Assembly: GCF_000720765.1 (NCBI RefSeq)
Contig: NZ_JODC01000001.1
Coordinates: 186,001-250,000 of the forward strand
From: Streptomyces sp. NRRL S-646
GTDB taxonomy: Bacteria; Actinomycetota; Actinomycetes; Streptomycetales; Streptomycetaceae
Length of the DNA: 64,000 nucleotides
Reading direction: 5' to 3'
Under the pieces are notes generated by a model. That model saw nothing but the letters and a program-made list of their open reading frames with translations, ran no database searches and had not been told where the DNA came from. Shown piece after piece: positions 46,406 to 54,874 of this stretch (position 1 is the stretch's first letter; each line of letters starts with the position of its first letter). The position numbers were made by a program, and so were the translations under genes.

Positions 46406-46643
46406 CACAACCGTTGTTCGGGGACTCTGGGGTCGTCGTCTCTTCGAAGGTCAGTACGTCGTGGCCGGTGTCCCAGAGCAGGGTCAGCAGGGCGCGTACC
46501 GACGCCTGGTCGACGTTCTCGACGATCAGTACGGTGCCGTACGCGCCCGGCGTCGACACCTGGTCGAACCTGGTCCGGATCACGTCCAGCACGGTGCGGG
46601 AGATCGGTCCGCGCAGCGTCAGCTCGTAACGGGGAGGGGCCAT
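46392..46643 (-). CDS. small conserved protein, paralogue of the one at 58965
   Basis: An 83-aa protein (RYELTLRGPISRTVLDVI) with ATG 46643 behind GGGGAGGGG in the reverse direction. The opening pattern RYE-x-x-x-x-G-x-x-S-x-T is shared with the 65-aa protein at 58965-59162, and both have the same kind of palindrome upstream. The fold may be ferredoxin-like; function unknown. Its 3' end overlaps the monooxygenase gene by 14 nt on the opposite strand. Confidence 0.7.
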   Translation of the reverse strand: MAPPRYELTLRGPISRTVLDVIRTRFDQVSTPGAYGTVLIVENVDQASVRALLTLLWDTGHDVLTFEETTTPESPNNGCATGS

Positions 46644-46678
46644 GCGCACAGGGAACACGCAGCCCGGACGGCACCGCA

Positions 46679-46695
46679 CCACCCGCCCCGGATGA
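46679..46695 (-). promoter_or_regulatory. island palindrome, site 1 (imperfect)
   Basis: CCACCCGCCCCGGATGA fits YCACCY-N5-GGGTGA with one mismatch in the right arm. It lies 36 nt upstream of the small gene ending at 46392. Confidence 0.5.
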
Positions 46696-46710
46696 GTACC
46701 CGGCGTGGGG

Positions 46711-48492
46711 TCAGATCAAGCCGAGTTCACGTGCAGTTGTGACGGCGTCGTACCGGGAGGCGACGCCGAGCTTGCGGTAGAGGCTCTTGTTGTACGCCTT
46801 GACCGTGTTGATCGACAGGAACATTGCTGCCCCGATCTCCCGCTGGGTCGCCGACCCCTGCAGTGCCCGCAGGATGGACAACCCCCGGTCGGTCAGTTCC
46901 TCCGGGAGAGCACCGGAGCGTACGGCGGTTCGGGCGCCGGCCCGGCCCAACCGGGCCTCGCTCTCCTCGAGCCGCCGCCTCGCGTAGCCGCTCATCGGCT
47001 CCTCGTCCACCACCTCGCGGGCTCGCGTCAATGCGGCACGGGCGGCGGGGCGGTCCCCGCAGGCGAGCTCGGCGTCGGCGAGATAGAGCAGGCCGAGGAA
47101 GAGCACGGTAGGCCGCGGGTGAAGTTCGGCGAGGGCGACGGCGCGGGGCAGCAGAGCGGTGGCCGCCTCCATGTCCGCGTTCTGGTAGCTACGCCTGGCC
47201 TGGGCGATGCGCAGCGGGGCCAGCCCCGGCGTACTCGTCTCCCGCCCGTCGCGCTCGACGGCGTCGGCGAGCGGACGGGCCTCGCGCAGCACCCGGTCGC
47301 AGTCCTCGCCGCGGCCGGCTTCGACGAGGCTGATCGTCAGCGTGCCGGCGCCCTGAAGCATCAGCGACGGCGGCCACGCCTTGCGGTGCGTCGGCGACGA
47401 CCAAAGGTGGAGCAGCAGCGTGGCGGCCTCGTCGAATCGCCCGTCGCGAGCCAGCATGGCCCCCAGTGCCGCGCGTACGGTCGGATGCCCGGCGGCGCCT
47501 GCCTCGGTTTCCTCGCGCAGCGCCTGCTGCACCATGGCGACGGATCGGGCGGCCTCGGCATCCGACATGCCGAAGCCCGCACGCACGCAGAGCACGGCGC
47601 TGCGGAAGTTGTGCCAACCGGGGACGACGATGTCGGGCGTACCACTCGCCTCACAGACGTCCAGCCAGCGGTTCACCCACTCCTGATCGCCGCAGAGCGC
47701 GGCCGTGTAGGCCAGCGAGAACGCCAGCGCCGGGGCCACCGCCCGGATGGGCAACCGCTCGCCGAACTGCAGATAGGTCGCCGCGGCCCCGCGCGGGAAG
47801 AACCAGGTCTCCGCGTTACGCAGCATCAGCTCCGCGGCGTCGTCGTCGCGGCCGGCCCGCAGCAGGTGGTGCACCGCATCGTCGATCCGGTCGGGTACCG
47901 GGCCGGCGCCCGCGAGGCGGCCGCGGCGGCCCAGGATGCCCAGTGCGGCGCCGGTGGCGCGGGCGAAGGCCGGGGCGCGGTGGGCGGCGAGTGCGGCCTT
48001 GCCGACGGTGCGGGCGACGCGGGTGCGGTCGCCGGTCGAGGTGGCCGCGCTCTCGTCGGCCCAGCGTTCGATGGTGTACGTGACGGCGGTGGCGAGCGGG
48101 CGCAGGAGCGGGTTGGCGGCGGCGCCGAGCTGGGCCGGGGCGACGAAGGCGTAGTGGTGAGCCGCGAGATGGGCGCGCTCGTGGGCGAGCAGGATGTCGT
48201 GCTCGGTCTCGTGCAGGGTGTGCAGCATGCCGGTGGATACGACGATCCGGCCAGGCAGTCCGGGGAGTGCGTAGGCGTCGGGGGCTTCGTCCTCCATGAC
48301 GACCAGGCCGTCGCGCGCGGGCATGCACGCCGCGTCCATCGCCGCGGCGGCCAGCGTGCGGGCCCGGCGCCAGAGCATGTGGACGACCGCGAGCACCGCG
48401 CCGCCGAGCAGCAGTCCCGCGATCAGGGCGATGCGATAGACGACCGTGTTGCGGTGGATATGCCAATGCGGGACTTCACCGCCACACGCCAC
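46711..48492 (-). CDS. chimeric M56/M48-type metallopeptidase and LuxR regulator
   Basis: One open frame joins two protein types. The first 190 residues match an actinobacterial M56-type peptidase: GRIVVSTGML, zinc motif LLAHERAHLAAHHY, and ERWADESAA. From about residue 200 the sequence is the TPR-like and HTH part of a LuxR/MalT-type regulator, ending LTDRGLSILRALQGSATQREIGAAMFLSINTVKAYNKSL. The peptidase's N-terminal helices and the regulator's ATPase are missing. The start is uncertain (GTG 48492 taken); the 5' end runs into antisense nitroreductase remnant. It may be a real fusion or a frame surviving two deletions. Confidence 0.6.
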   Translation of the reverse strand: MACGGEVPHWHIHRNTVVYRIALIAGLLLGGAVLAVVHMLWRRARTLAAAAMDAACMPARDGLVVMEDEAPDAYALPGLPGRIVVSTGMLHTLHETEHDILLAHERAHLAAHHYAFVAPAQLGAAANPLLRPLATAVTYTIERWADESAATSTGDRTRVARTVGKAALAAHRAPAFARATGAALGILGRRGRLAGAGPVPDRIDDAVHHLLRAGRDDDAAELMLRNAETWFFPRGAAATYLQFGERLPIRAVAPALAFSLAYTAALCGDQEWVNRWLDVCEASGTPDIVVPGWHNFRSAVLCVRAGFGMSDAEAARSVAMVQQALREETEAGAAGHPTVRAALGAMLARDGRFDEAATLLLHLWSSPTHRKAWPPSLMLQGAGTLTISLVEAGRGEDCDRVLREARPLADAVERDGRETSTPGLAPLRIAQARRSYQNADMEAATALLPRAVALAELHPRPTVLFLGLLYLADAELACGDRPAARAALTRAREVVDEEPMSGYARRRLEESEARLGRAGARTAVRSGALPEELTDRGLSILRALQGSATQREIGAAMFLSINTVKAYNKSLYRKLGVASRYDAVTTARELGLI

Positions 48493-48814
48493 CCCGGGCG
48501 CCTGCCCGCCCACGACTTCGAGACCGCCCCGGCCATCGCCCTGCTCAGGACCGGGCACGACTGTCGTTCGGACTGGCTGCGGGCGGGAGAGGCACTCGGA
48601 CACGGTCCCGCTCGTGGCCACCGCCCTGGGGCTGCGTGCGTCGCTGCTGCACCAGCCGATGGAACGGCTCGACCTGCGCCGCTTCCTCAGCTCGGACCCT
48701 CCCCACATCGGGCATGCTCAGATGCCGATCCGGCTCGGCTACGGCCCGGAGGGCCCCACCACGCCGCGTCGTGTCCCCCGAGCGGTGCTGGATGCTCAGG
48801 TGCCGCACCGATAG
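48453..48814 (+). pseudogene. Acg-like nitroreductase C-terminal remnant
   Basis: The first frame gives MRDFTATRHPGRLPAHDF, then SDWLRAGEALG. After a shift near 48595 a second frame continues TVPLVATALGLRASLLHQPM and MPIRLGYGPEGPTTPRR to a stop at 48814. Together they are the C-terminal third of an Acg-type FMN nitroreductase, a family tied to dormancy islands. The rest is missing at the junction with the peptidase-LuxR chimera. Confidence 0.75.
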
Positions 48815-48843
48815 CCGCGACGACCGGTTCCCGCCGGCCGCGG

Positions 48844-50205
48844 TCAGCGCGCCGCGGCCGCGGTACGGCGTGCGAAGGCAAGCCGGCCCAGGGCTCGCCA
48901 GTCCGTCGGTGGATTCGCCCGGGGCGGCCCCGGCCGGCCGCTGGGCACCCGCACCCGCAGCGAACCCGGCGCGATGCGGCAGGTGACGGGGGTGGGCAGG
49001 ACGAGGGCCTCGCCGTCGACGCCGACCGGTATCTCGGCAGCATCGGCGTCCACGACCACGTCGGTCGCGGTCAACGCGGTGAGCCCGCGGGCGTGTCGGC
49101 CGCGCAGCAGGTCGACCGCCTGGGCCGCGTTGTCGACGTTGACACCGAGGACGCCGAGCGCGCCGGAATCCAGCTGGGTACGGCGACCGAGGCCGGCCGC
49201 ATCGTCCACCTGGTAGGGGTTGTTGCTGACCAGCACCGCCTGCGGGGCGTCCAAGAGCACGTGGCCGACGTGCACGGTCAGCAGCGGTCCGGACCGGTGG
49301 GTCAGCAGCTCCGGGAGCTGCTGCAGGATCGTGCCCACCTTGTCGTCACGGTAGGCGTCGCTCTGCACGACCTGCGCATACACACCGAAGGACGCGTTGT
49401 TGACGAAGACCCGGTCGGAGACGAAGCCGAGGTCGATGCGGAGTTCGACTCCGTCGGTGAGGGCGTCGAGGCACCTCGAGGGGTCGGTACGGTCCAGGCC
49501 GAGATCCAGCGCGAAGTGGTTGCGAGTGCCCGCCGGGATCACCATGAACGGTACGTCGTGCTGTGCGGCCACCCCTGCGACCAGCGCCTGGGTGCCGTCC
49601 CCTCCGGCGACGCCCAGCAGGTCCGCGCCCTCGGCCACGGCTCGGCGGGCCAGCGCGGCGACGTCCTGCGGGTGAGCGGGGTCCAGCACGGCTACCTCGG
49701 CACCGAGCGCCCGGGCCCTCTCCACGAGGTGGAAACTGCCGACCTTTCCGCCGCCCGAGCGGGGGTTCATGATGAGGAACGGAGCCTTCGGTGGCGGAGT
49801 TCGCTGCTGTGGCGGCCCCGCAGGACGCTCCTCCGCGCCGAGGGCGGCCCGTCCGGTCACCCTTGCCACGGCCGCCAGGGCGAGCGCCGACAGCGCGGCC
49901 CACAGCAGGTGCAGTGCGGCGTAGTACACCAGTACGGCGAGCGGCACCACCGAGGCCAGGGCGGAGGAAAGCGCCCGGAGCAGGCCGTGATGGGTGAGCG
50001 CCCACCACGCAGCGGCCGCCGTCACAGCGAGTCCCGCCAGACCGACGAGCAGCAGGGCAACGCTCCTGATCCCGGCAGCCGCCAGCAGCAGCACGATCGC
50101 CGCGGTCGCGATCAGCAGCGCCAGACGAGCCGTCCACCTCTGCACCGGCCCGGGGCGGCGGTCGCCCGGCCCGGCCGTCCGAGCGGGAGTCTCGGCACTG
50201 CGCAC
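48844..50205 (-). CDS. diacylglycerol kinase-family lipid kinase
   Basis: A 453-aa protein: four N-terminal helices (residues 25-115), then a DAGK catalytic domain with FLIMNPRSGGGKVGSF (147-154) and the nucleotide motif GVAGGDGTQALVAG (GGDGT 201-205), IPAGTRNHFALDLGLD and a C-terminal beta domain. It phosphorylates diacylglycerol or a related lipid at the membrane. The GTG start at 50205 is tentative. It is divergent from the DUF2252 gene with an island palindrome between them. Confidence 0.87.
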   Translation of the reverse strand: MRSAETPARTAGPGDRRPGPVQRWTARLALLIATAAIVLLLAAAGIRSVALLLVGLAGLAVTAAAAWWALTHHGLLRALSSALASVVPLAVLVYYAALHLLWAALSALALAAVARVTGRAALGAEERPAGPPQQRTPPPKAPFLIMNPRSGGGKVGSFHLVERARALGAEVAVLDPAHPQDVAALARRAVAEGADLLGVAGGDGTQALVAGVAAQHDVPFMVIPAGTRNHFALDLGLDRTDPSRCLDALTDGVELRIDLGFVSDRVFVNNASFGVYAQVVQSDAYRDDKVGTILQQLPELLTHRSGPLLTVHVGHVLLDAPQAVLVSNNPYQVDDAAGLGRRTQLDSGALGVLGVNVDNAAQAVDLLRGRHARGLTALTATDVVVDADAAEIPVGVDGEALVLPTPVTCRIAPGSLRVRVPSGRPGPPRANPPTDWRALGRLAFARRTAAAAR

Positions 50206-50239
50206 AGGGGCATCACACCGCCCCACCCCGGCCGGCACA

Positions 50240-50256
50240 TCACCTGCCCGGGGTGA
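50240..50256 (+). promoter_or_regulatory. island palindrome, site 2
   Basis: TCACCTGCCCGGGGTGA fits the recurrent motif. It lies 35 nt from the lipid-kinase start and 49 nt from the DUF2252 start, so it could serve both divergent genes. Confidence 0.65.
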
Positions 50257-50304
50257 TCCCACGCGGGCAGCGAACCGCGACGATGCCAGAAAGGAGGGAC
50301 GGTC

Positions 50305-51717
50305 ATGGTCACGATGAACGAGAGTCCTTCGTCCTCGTCCGAGCGCGCGGCGCTGGGCAAGGAAACGCGGGCCTTGCTGCCGCGCTCCGCCCACGCCGTC
50401 TTCGAGCCGGACGCCAAGCGCCCCGATCCCGTCGACATCATCGAGCGGCAGTCCGCCACCCGAGTCCCGGAACTCGTCCCGATCCGGTACGGCCGGATGC
50501 TCGAATCGCCGTTCCGCTTCTACCGCGGCGCGGCGTCGATCATGGCGTCCGATCTGGGCGCGTCCCCGCACACCGGACTCATGGCCCAACTGTGCGGTGA
50601 CGCCCATCTGCTGAACTTCCGGCTGCTGGCCTCCCCCGAGCGGCATCTGGTCTTCGACATCAACGACTTCGACGAGACCCTGCCGGGCCCCTTCGAGTGG
50701 GACGTCAAACGGCTCGCCGCGAGCCTGGTGATCGCCGGTCGCGCCAACTCGTTCCCGGAATCGGAGTGCGCCACGGTCGTGCGCGAGAGCGTCCGGGCCT
50801 ACCGAGAACGGATGCGGGAGTTCGCGGGGATGCGCACCCTCGACGTCTGGTACGCCCGCGACGACGCCGCCCAGGTCGAGGCGATCCTCTCCGAGCGACT
50901 GAGCCGCAGCGAGCGTCGGCGGGTCGACACCGCATCGGCCAAGGCCCGTACCCGGACCAGTCGGCAGGCCGCCGGGAAGCTGACCCGGCTGGTCGACGGC
51001 CGGCCCCGGATCATCTCCGACCCCCCGCTCATCACACCGCTCGACGAGCTGCTGCCCGGCACCGAGGGCGACGAGCTGCAACAGACCCTGCGCGCCCTGG
51101 TCGCGGACTACTCACGCACCCTGTCGTCGGAGCGGCAGCACCTTCTGGGCCGGTTCCACGTGGTCGACATGGCGCGCAAGGTGGTCGGAGTCGGCAGCGT
51201 AGGCACCCGCTGCTGGATCATTCTGCTGCTGGGCCGGGACGACGAGGATCCGTTGCTGCTGCAGGCCAAGGAGGCAGGCAACTCGGTCCTCGCCCCCTAC
51301 AGCGGCGCGAGCGTGTACGACAACCAGGGCGAGCGGGTGGTGGCCGGTCAGCGGCTGATGCAGGCCGCCAGCGACATCTTCCTCGGCTGGAAGCACATGA
51401 CGGGGATCGACGGCCGCGAACGCGACTTCTACGTACGGCAGTTGCGGGACTGGAAGGGCATCGCCCAGCCGGAGACCATGGATCCCGCGACCCTGGCGCT
51501 CTTCGGCCGGCTGTGCGGCGCCTCGCTGGCGCGCGCCCATGCCCGGTCCGGCGATCCGATCGCCATCGGCGCCTATCTCGGTCGCGGTGACACCTTCGAC
51601 CGGGCGCTGGCTCGCTTCGCGCAGGCCTACGCCGATCAGAACGAGCGCGATCACCGGGCGCTGGCCGATGCCGTGGCCGCCGGACAGGTGACGGCGAGGA
51701 CCGACCTCACCGCGTAG
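50305..51717 (+). CDS. DUF2252 family protein
   Basis: A 470-aa protein with the DUF2252 core: RMLESPFRFYRGAASIMASDL, GDAHLLNFRLLASPERHLVFDINDFDE and WDVKRLAASLVIAGR. The N-terminal His/Asp-containing motifs recall aminoglycoside-phosphotransferase/kinase folds, so ATP use is possible but unproven. GGAGGG precedes the ATG. DUF2252 genes are common in actinobacterial stress loci. Its 3' end overlaps the convergent antiporter gene by 11 nt. Confidence 0.9.
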   Translation: MVTMNESPSSSSERAALGKETRALLPRSAHAVFEPDAKRPDPVDIIERQSATRVPELVPIRYGRMLESPFRFYRGAASIMASDLGASPHTGLMAQLCGDAHLLNFRLLASPERHLVFDINDFDETLPGPFEWDVKRLAASLVIAGRANSFPESECATVVRESVRAYRERMREFAGMRTLDVWYARDDAAQVEAILSERLSRSERRRVDTASAKARTRTSRQAAGKLTRLVDGRPRIISDPPLITPLDELLPGTEGDELQQTLRALVADYSRTLSSERQHLLGRFHVVDMARKVVGVGSVGTRCWIILLLGRDDEDPLLLQAKEAGNSVLAPYSGASVYDNQGERVVAGQRLMQAASDIFLGWKHMTGIDGRERDFYVRQLRDWKGIAQPETMDPATLALFGRLCGASLARAHARSGDPIAIGAYLGRGDTFDRALARFAQAYADQNERDHRALADAVAAGQVTARTDLTA

Positions 51718-53020
51718 CACGGGGCCCGGCGGACAGCGCCGGACTCTCCGGCGCCACGGCGCCTTCCCGCAGCTCACGCCCGGCAGCGGCGCCCGCGCGC
51801 CGGAACCAGGCGCCGTACCGCTCGGCGAGCGCCACGGCCGACACGCCGTGCAGCAGCACGCTGAGCGCCACGGTTGCAGCGACCACCCGGCCGATCTCTT
51901 GCGTCCCCGGCACATGCTCCTCCACCACGAGCAGGGCCAGTACGACGGAGGCCAGACCGCGCGGCCCGAACCATCCGATGTAGGCGACCGTCGGCGGCCG
52001 CAGACCGCTGCCGAGCAAGGAGACGGCCACGGGAAGCATTCTCACCACGGTCAGGCTGAGCACGGCGTAGAGCACGATCTTCCAGGTCAGGTGCTGCAGC
52101 GTAGGTCCCAGCAGCACCGCGCCGAAGAGCATCAGGCTGACCGACGCCAGCAGACCCGCCAGGTTCTCTGCGAACTCGGAGGTGTCGTCCCCGCTCCGCG
52201 GCTCGGTGCCGGTGGCGACGGGGAAGCGCCGAAGGGCGTATCCGAAGGCGAACCCGGCGACCCAGGCGGCGATGAAGCCGCTGCCGTCGGTGATCACAGC
52301 CAGTTCGTACGAGCCCGCGGCGACGGCGAGGACAAGGACCTGCCGCCACTCAGGAGCGACCCAGCCGCGGGCCCGTGCCGCCTGCAGCAGCCGCCCGCCG
52401 CAGCCGCCGACCAGCAGGCCCAGCGCGCTGCTGAGGAGCAGGGACCGCCAGAAGGTGCCCGCTACGCCCTCGTGCGCGTAGGACGTGCCGGGGATGGCCG
52501 CCAGGAAGACGACGAAGAACGGCAGCACCATCCCGTCGTTGAGGCCGCTCTCCACATTGAGGCCCGCGCGGACCAGTGCGGGCACCTGGGGATCGGACAT
52601 GGCGCTCTTGCCCAGGGCGGCGTCGGTGGGGGCGAGGATCACGCCCACCAGAGCCAGCTCCCATGCGGTCAGCCCCGGCAGCAGCGGCCAGGCCAGCAGC
52701 CAGCCCGCGGCGATGCTCAGCAGGAGGCCGATGCCCAGCAGTCGGCCGGGCAGGAAGCCGCCCGTGGCCAGGTCGCGTCGCCGTACGGTCATGGCGTCGG
52801 TGAACAGCACCAGGGTCAGGGCGGCTTCCAGCAGGGCCGTGAGGGGCGCGGAGTCATGTTCGATGCCGACGATGTCGAGGACGGCGGGACCGATGAGGAT
52901 GCCGCATCCGGTGAACACGATCGCCGAGGTGACGGGTGTGGTCGACAGCCGACGCGATCCGAGGGCGTACGCGGCGGTGACGCCCGCCACCGCCACCACG
53001 GTCCAGGCGCCACTGCTCAT
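51707..53020 (-). CDS. CPA1-type cation:proton antiporter
   Basis: A 437-aa membrane protein with about 12 helices. The transport-critical region reads LAPTDAALGKSAM and the next GLNVESGLNDGMVLPF, the ESGLND motif of NhaP-type Na+(K+)/H+ antiporters. WFGPRGLASVVLALL near residue 365 is also conserved. AAGGAGG precedes ATG 53020. It should export Na+ or K+ for protons, contributing to salt and pH tolerance. The arylsulfatase remnant lies 40 nt upstream. Confidence 0.92.
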   Translation of the reverse strand: MSSGAWTVVAVAGVTAAYALGSRRLSTTPVTSAIVFTGCGILIGPAVLDIVGIEHDSAPLTALLEAALTLVLFTDAMTVRRRDLATGGFLPGRLLGIGLLLSIAAGWLLAWPLLPGLTAWELALVGVILAPTDAALGKSAMSDPQVPALVRAGLNVESGLNDGMVLPFFVVFLAAIPGTSYAHEGVAGTFWRSLLLSSALGLLVGGCGGRLLQAARARGWVAPEWRQVLVLAVAAGSYELAVITDGSGFIAAWVAGFAFGYALRRFPVATGTEPRSGDDTSEFAENLAGLLASVSLMLFGAVLLGPTLQHLTWKIVLYAVLSLTVVRMLPVAVSLLGSGLRPPTVAYIGWFGPRGLASVVLALLVVEEHVPGTQEIGRVVAATVALSVLLHGVSAVALAERYGAWFRRAGAAAGRELREGAVAPESPALSAGPRATR

Positions 53021-53060
53021 CGTGCGGTCCTCCTTCCGGCCGTCGCTGCACGCCCGCCCG

Positions 53061-53470
53061 CTAGTCGCGCATGAACGCGCCGCCGGCCTGCTTCTCCAGG
53101 TCGGCGAAGGGCTGACCGCTGACGTCGACCAGCACCTGCGCAATGTCGGCGTTCTCCATCGGGATGCGGCCGTTGCTGTCGGGGAAGCCGTTGGTGATCT
53201 CGGTGACGCAGGCCATGCCGCTGCTGGTGGCGTTGCGGCCGGTCATCAGGCACGACCGGGTGGGCGAGCACAGGGCGGTGGTGTGGAAGTTCGTGAAGCG
53301 CACCCCCGCGTCCGCGATGCGGCGCATTGCCGGGGCCCGGACCAGGCCACCGAAGAAGTCGAAGGTCCCGAAGCCCACGTCCTCCCAGACGATGTAGAGG
53401 ACGTTGGGTGCCCCGTCCGGCGCCTGGGGCTGGATGCCCTGCGCGATCCTCCCCGGAACTCAGCAGCCAT
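53061..53470 (-). pseudogene. arylsulfatase pseudogene (N- and C-terminal pieces only)
   Basis: The frame starts MAAEFRG behind GGAGG, shifts by one base in a GGGG run, and continues NVLYIVWEDVGFGTFDFFGG and TTALCSPTRSCLMTGRNA, the sulfatase signature whose Cys becomes formylglycine. After ENADIAQVL it jumps to the extreme C-terminus (VVDVSG-type VDVSGQPFADLEKQA). Roughly 1.9 kb of the catalytic domain, compared with intact relatives, is missing. The gene is dead; the sulfatase maturase at 57.1 kb is dead as well. Confidence 0.85.
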
Positions 53471-53533
53471 CTCAGCCTCCTCGGGCTGGTGGGAGTGCAA
53501 TCCCAGCACAGCAGGAAGGAGACCGGCGCGACC

Positions 53534-53550
53534 TCACCCTCTCCGGGTGA
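53534..53550 (+). promoter_or_regulatory. island palindrome, site 3
   Basis: TCACCCTCTCCGGGTGA, perfect 6-bp arms with 5-nt spacer, lies 79 nt upstream of the DUF7144 start and 64 nt from the arylsulfatase remnant's start. Confidence 0.65.
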
Positions 53551-53628
53551 TCACGGCGCGGCGGGCCGGGTGCAGGCTCGGGGGTGAACGGCTGCGACAG
53601 CAGCCCCCGTGAGGAATGGAGGCCGGCC

Positions 53629-54060
53629 ATGGCCAGCACCGTTACTCCTCCCCGGCACTCGCCCACTACGATGGCCGCCGCTTCCGGCCTGACCGTGTTC
53701 GCCGCGGTGATGCTGTTCATCACCGGCTTCCTCGACATCTTCCGCGGCATCATGGCGATCGCCAATGACGATGTCTTCGTCAACACCCCCAACTACGTCT
53801 TCAAGTTCGACCTGACCAGCTGGGGCTGGATCCACTTGGCACTCGGGGCGGTCGCGGTGATCGTGAGCCTCGGCCTGTTCACCGCGGCCACCTGGGCCAG
53901 GGTCGGTGGTGTGGCCATAGCGGCGCTGCTGATCGTGGCCAACTTCCTGTCCGTGCCCTACTACCCGGTCTGGTCGCTGACGCTGATCGCGATGTTCTCG
54001 TTCATCATCTGGGCGCTGTGCGTGGTGCGGCGCGACGACGTCACCGATCAGCGGATGTGA
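53629..54060 (+). CDS. DUF7144 family membrane protein
   Basis: A 143-aa protein with four helices (residues about 20-43, 66-88, 92-108, 113-135). GFLDIFRGIMAIANDDVFV and SWGWIHLALGAV match the DUF7144 family of Actinobacteria. ATG 53629 follows ATGGAGG. The family is frequent near dormancy and stress genes but its role is unknown. It is followed by an HdeD-like gene with its own palindrome, so the two may be separately transcribed. Confidence 0.85.
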   Translation: MASTVTPPRHSPTTMAAASGLTVFAAVMLFITGFLDIFRGIMAIANDDVFVNTPNYVFKFDLTSWGWIHLALGAVAVIVSLGLFTAATWARVGGVAIAALLIVANFLSVPYYPVWSLTLIAMFSFIIWALCVVRRDDVTDQRM

Positions 54061-54067
54061 GGCGCTC

Positions 54068-54084
54068 TCACCCGGCGCGGGTGA
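54068..54084 (+). promoter_or_regulatory. island palindrome, site 4
   Basis: TCACCCGGCGCGGGTGA, perfect arms, begins 8 nt after the DUF7144 stop and lies 38 nt before the HdeD-like ATG. Confidence 0.65.
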
Positions 54085-54121
54085 TCACAGGGCTCCCACA
54101 TTCGACGTCGGAGGCGACACC

Positions 54122-54733
54122 ATGACCTCGACACCCACGCCCGCACCGGCCGACGCCCAGGACATCCTGGCGGACATCGGGGACGCATGGCTGTGGGCGC
54201 TCGGCTGGGCCCTGGCGACCCTGGTCCCGGGCGTCGTCGTGCTCGTGTGGCCGAAGGAGACGCTGCATGTGCTGGCCGTCGTGATCGGTCTGCACTTCCT
54301 GCTCGGGGGCGTCTTCTCGTTCGTGTCCGCCTTCTCGCGTTCGTACCGGGACGGCGGCAGCCGGCTGATGCGCATCCTCCTGGCCTTCGGTTCCGTCCTG
54401 GTCGGGGTGGTGTGCCTGCGCCACCCGCTGCAGACCATCGCCGCGCTGTCCCTCGTCGTGGGGGTGTTCTGGCTGCTGTCGGGGCTGGTGACGGTGTACA
54501 TCGCGATCGCGGACCGCGGCCGGCTACACCGCGGCCTCACGTTCGGCGTCGGAACCCTCGGTGTCGTCGCCGGCGTCGTCGTGCTCGGCTACCCGGCCGA
54601 GTCGGCCGTGGCTCTCGCCCGGCTGCTCGGACTCTGGCTGGTGCTGCTCGGCGTCGCGGAGGTCGCCGTGGCGTTGGCGCTGCGCTCGGCCGGCCGACGC
54701 GCCCGTCACGCCGCGGACACGGCACCGACGTGA
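54122..54733 (+). CDS. HdeD-family (DUF308) membrane protein
   Basis: A 203-aa protein with six hydrophobic segments in three pairs, the DUF308 repeat pattern (ALGWALATLVPGVVVLVWP; ILLAFGSVLVGVVCLRHP; GVGTLGVVAGVVVLGYP). HdeD gives acid resistance in E. coli at high cell density; actinobacterial homologues lie in stress loci. The conserved xHP/WP/YP ends of each first helix are visible. GTCGGAGG precedes the ATG. Confidence 0.88.
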   Translation: MTSTPTPAPADAQDILADIGDAWLWALGWALATLVPGVVVLVWPKETLHVLAVVIGLHFLLGGVFSFVSAFSRSYRDGGSRLMRILLAFGSVLVGVVCLRHPLQTIAALSLVVGVFWLLSGLVTVYIAIADRGRLHRGLTFGVGTLGVVAGVVVLGYPAESAVALARLLGLWLVLLGVAEVAVALALRSAGRRARHAADTAPT

Positions 54734-54874
54734 TCGGCACCGACGTACTGGTCCCGAGCCAAGCCATCAGCGCGAATCCTCACTCGTACGGACCTGCCCG
54801 GTGTGCGCTCTGCCGGATGCTCGGCGGCAATGGAGAGGAGGCAGAAGAACGCCGCCGCAGAAGCTGGAGTTCGC

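Noticed and set aside
46705..50256. A 1183-codon plus-strand frame
   Set aside because: It is the antisense of the chimeric LuxR gene and the lipid kinase, with no domain and no ribosome site.
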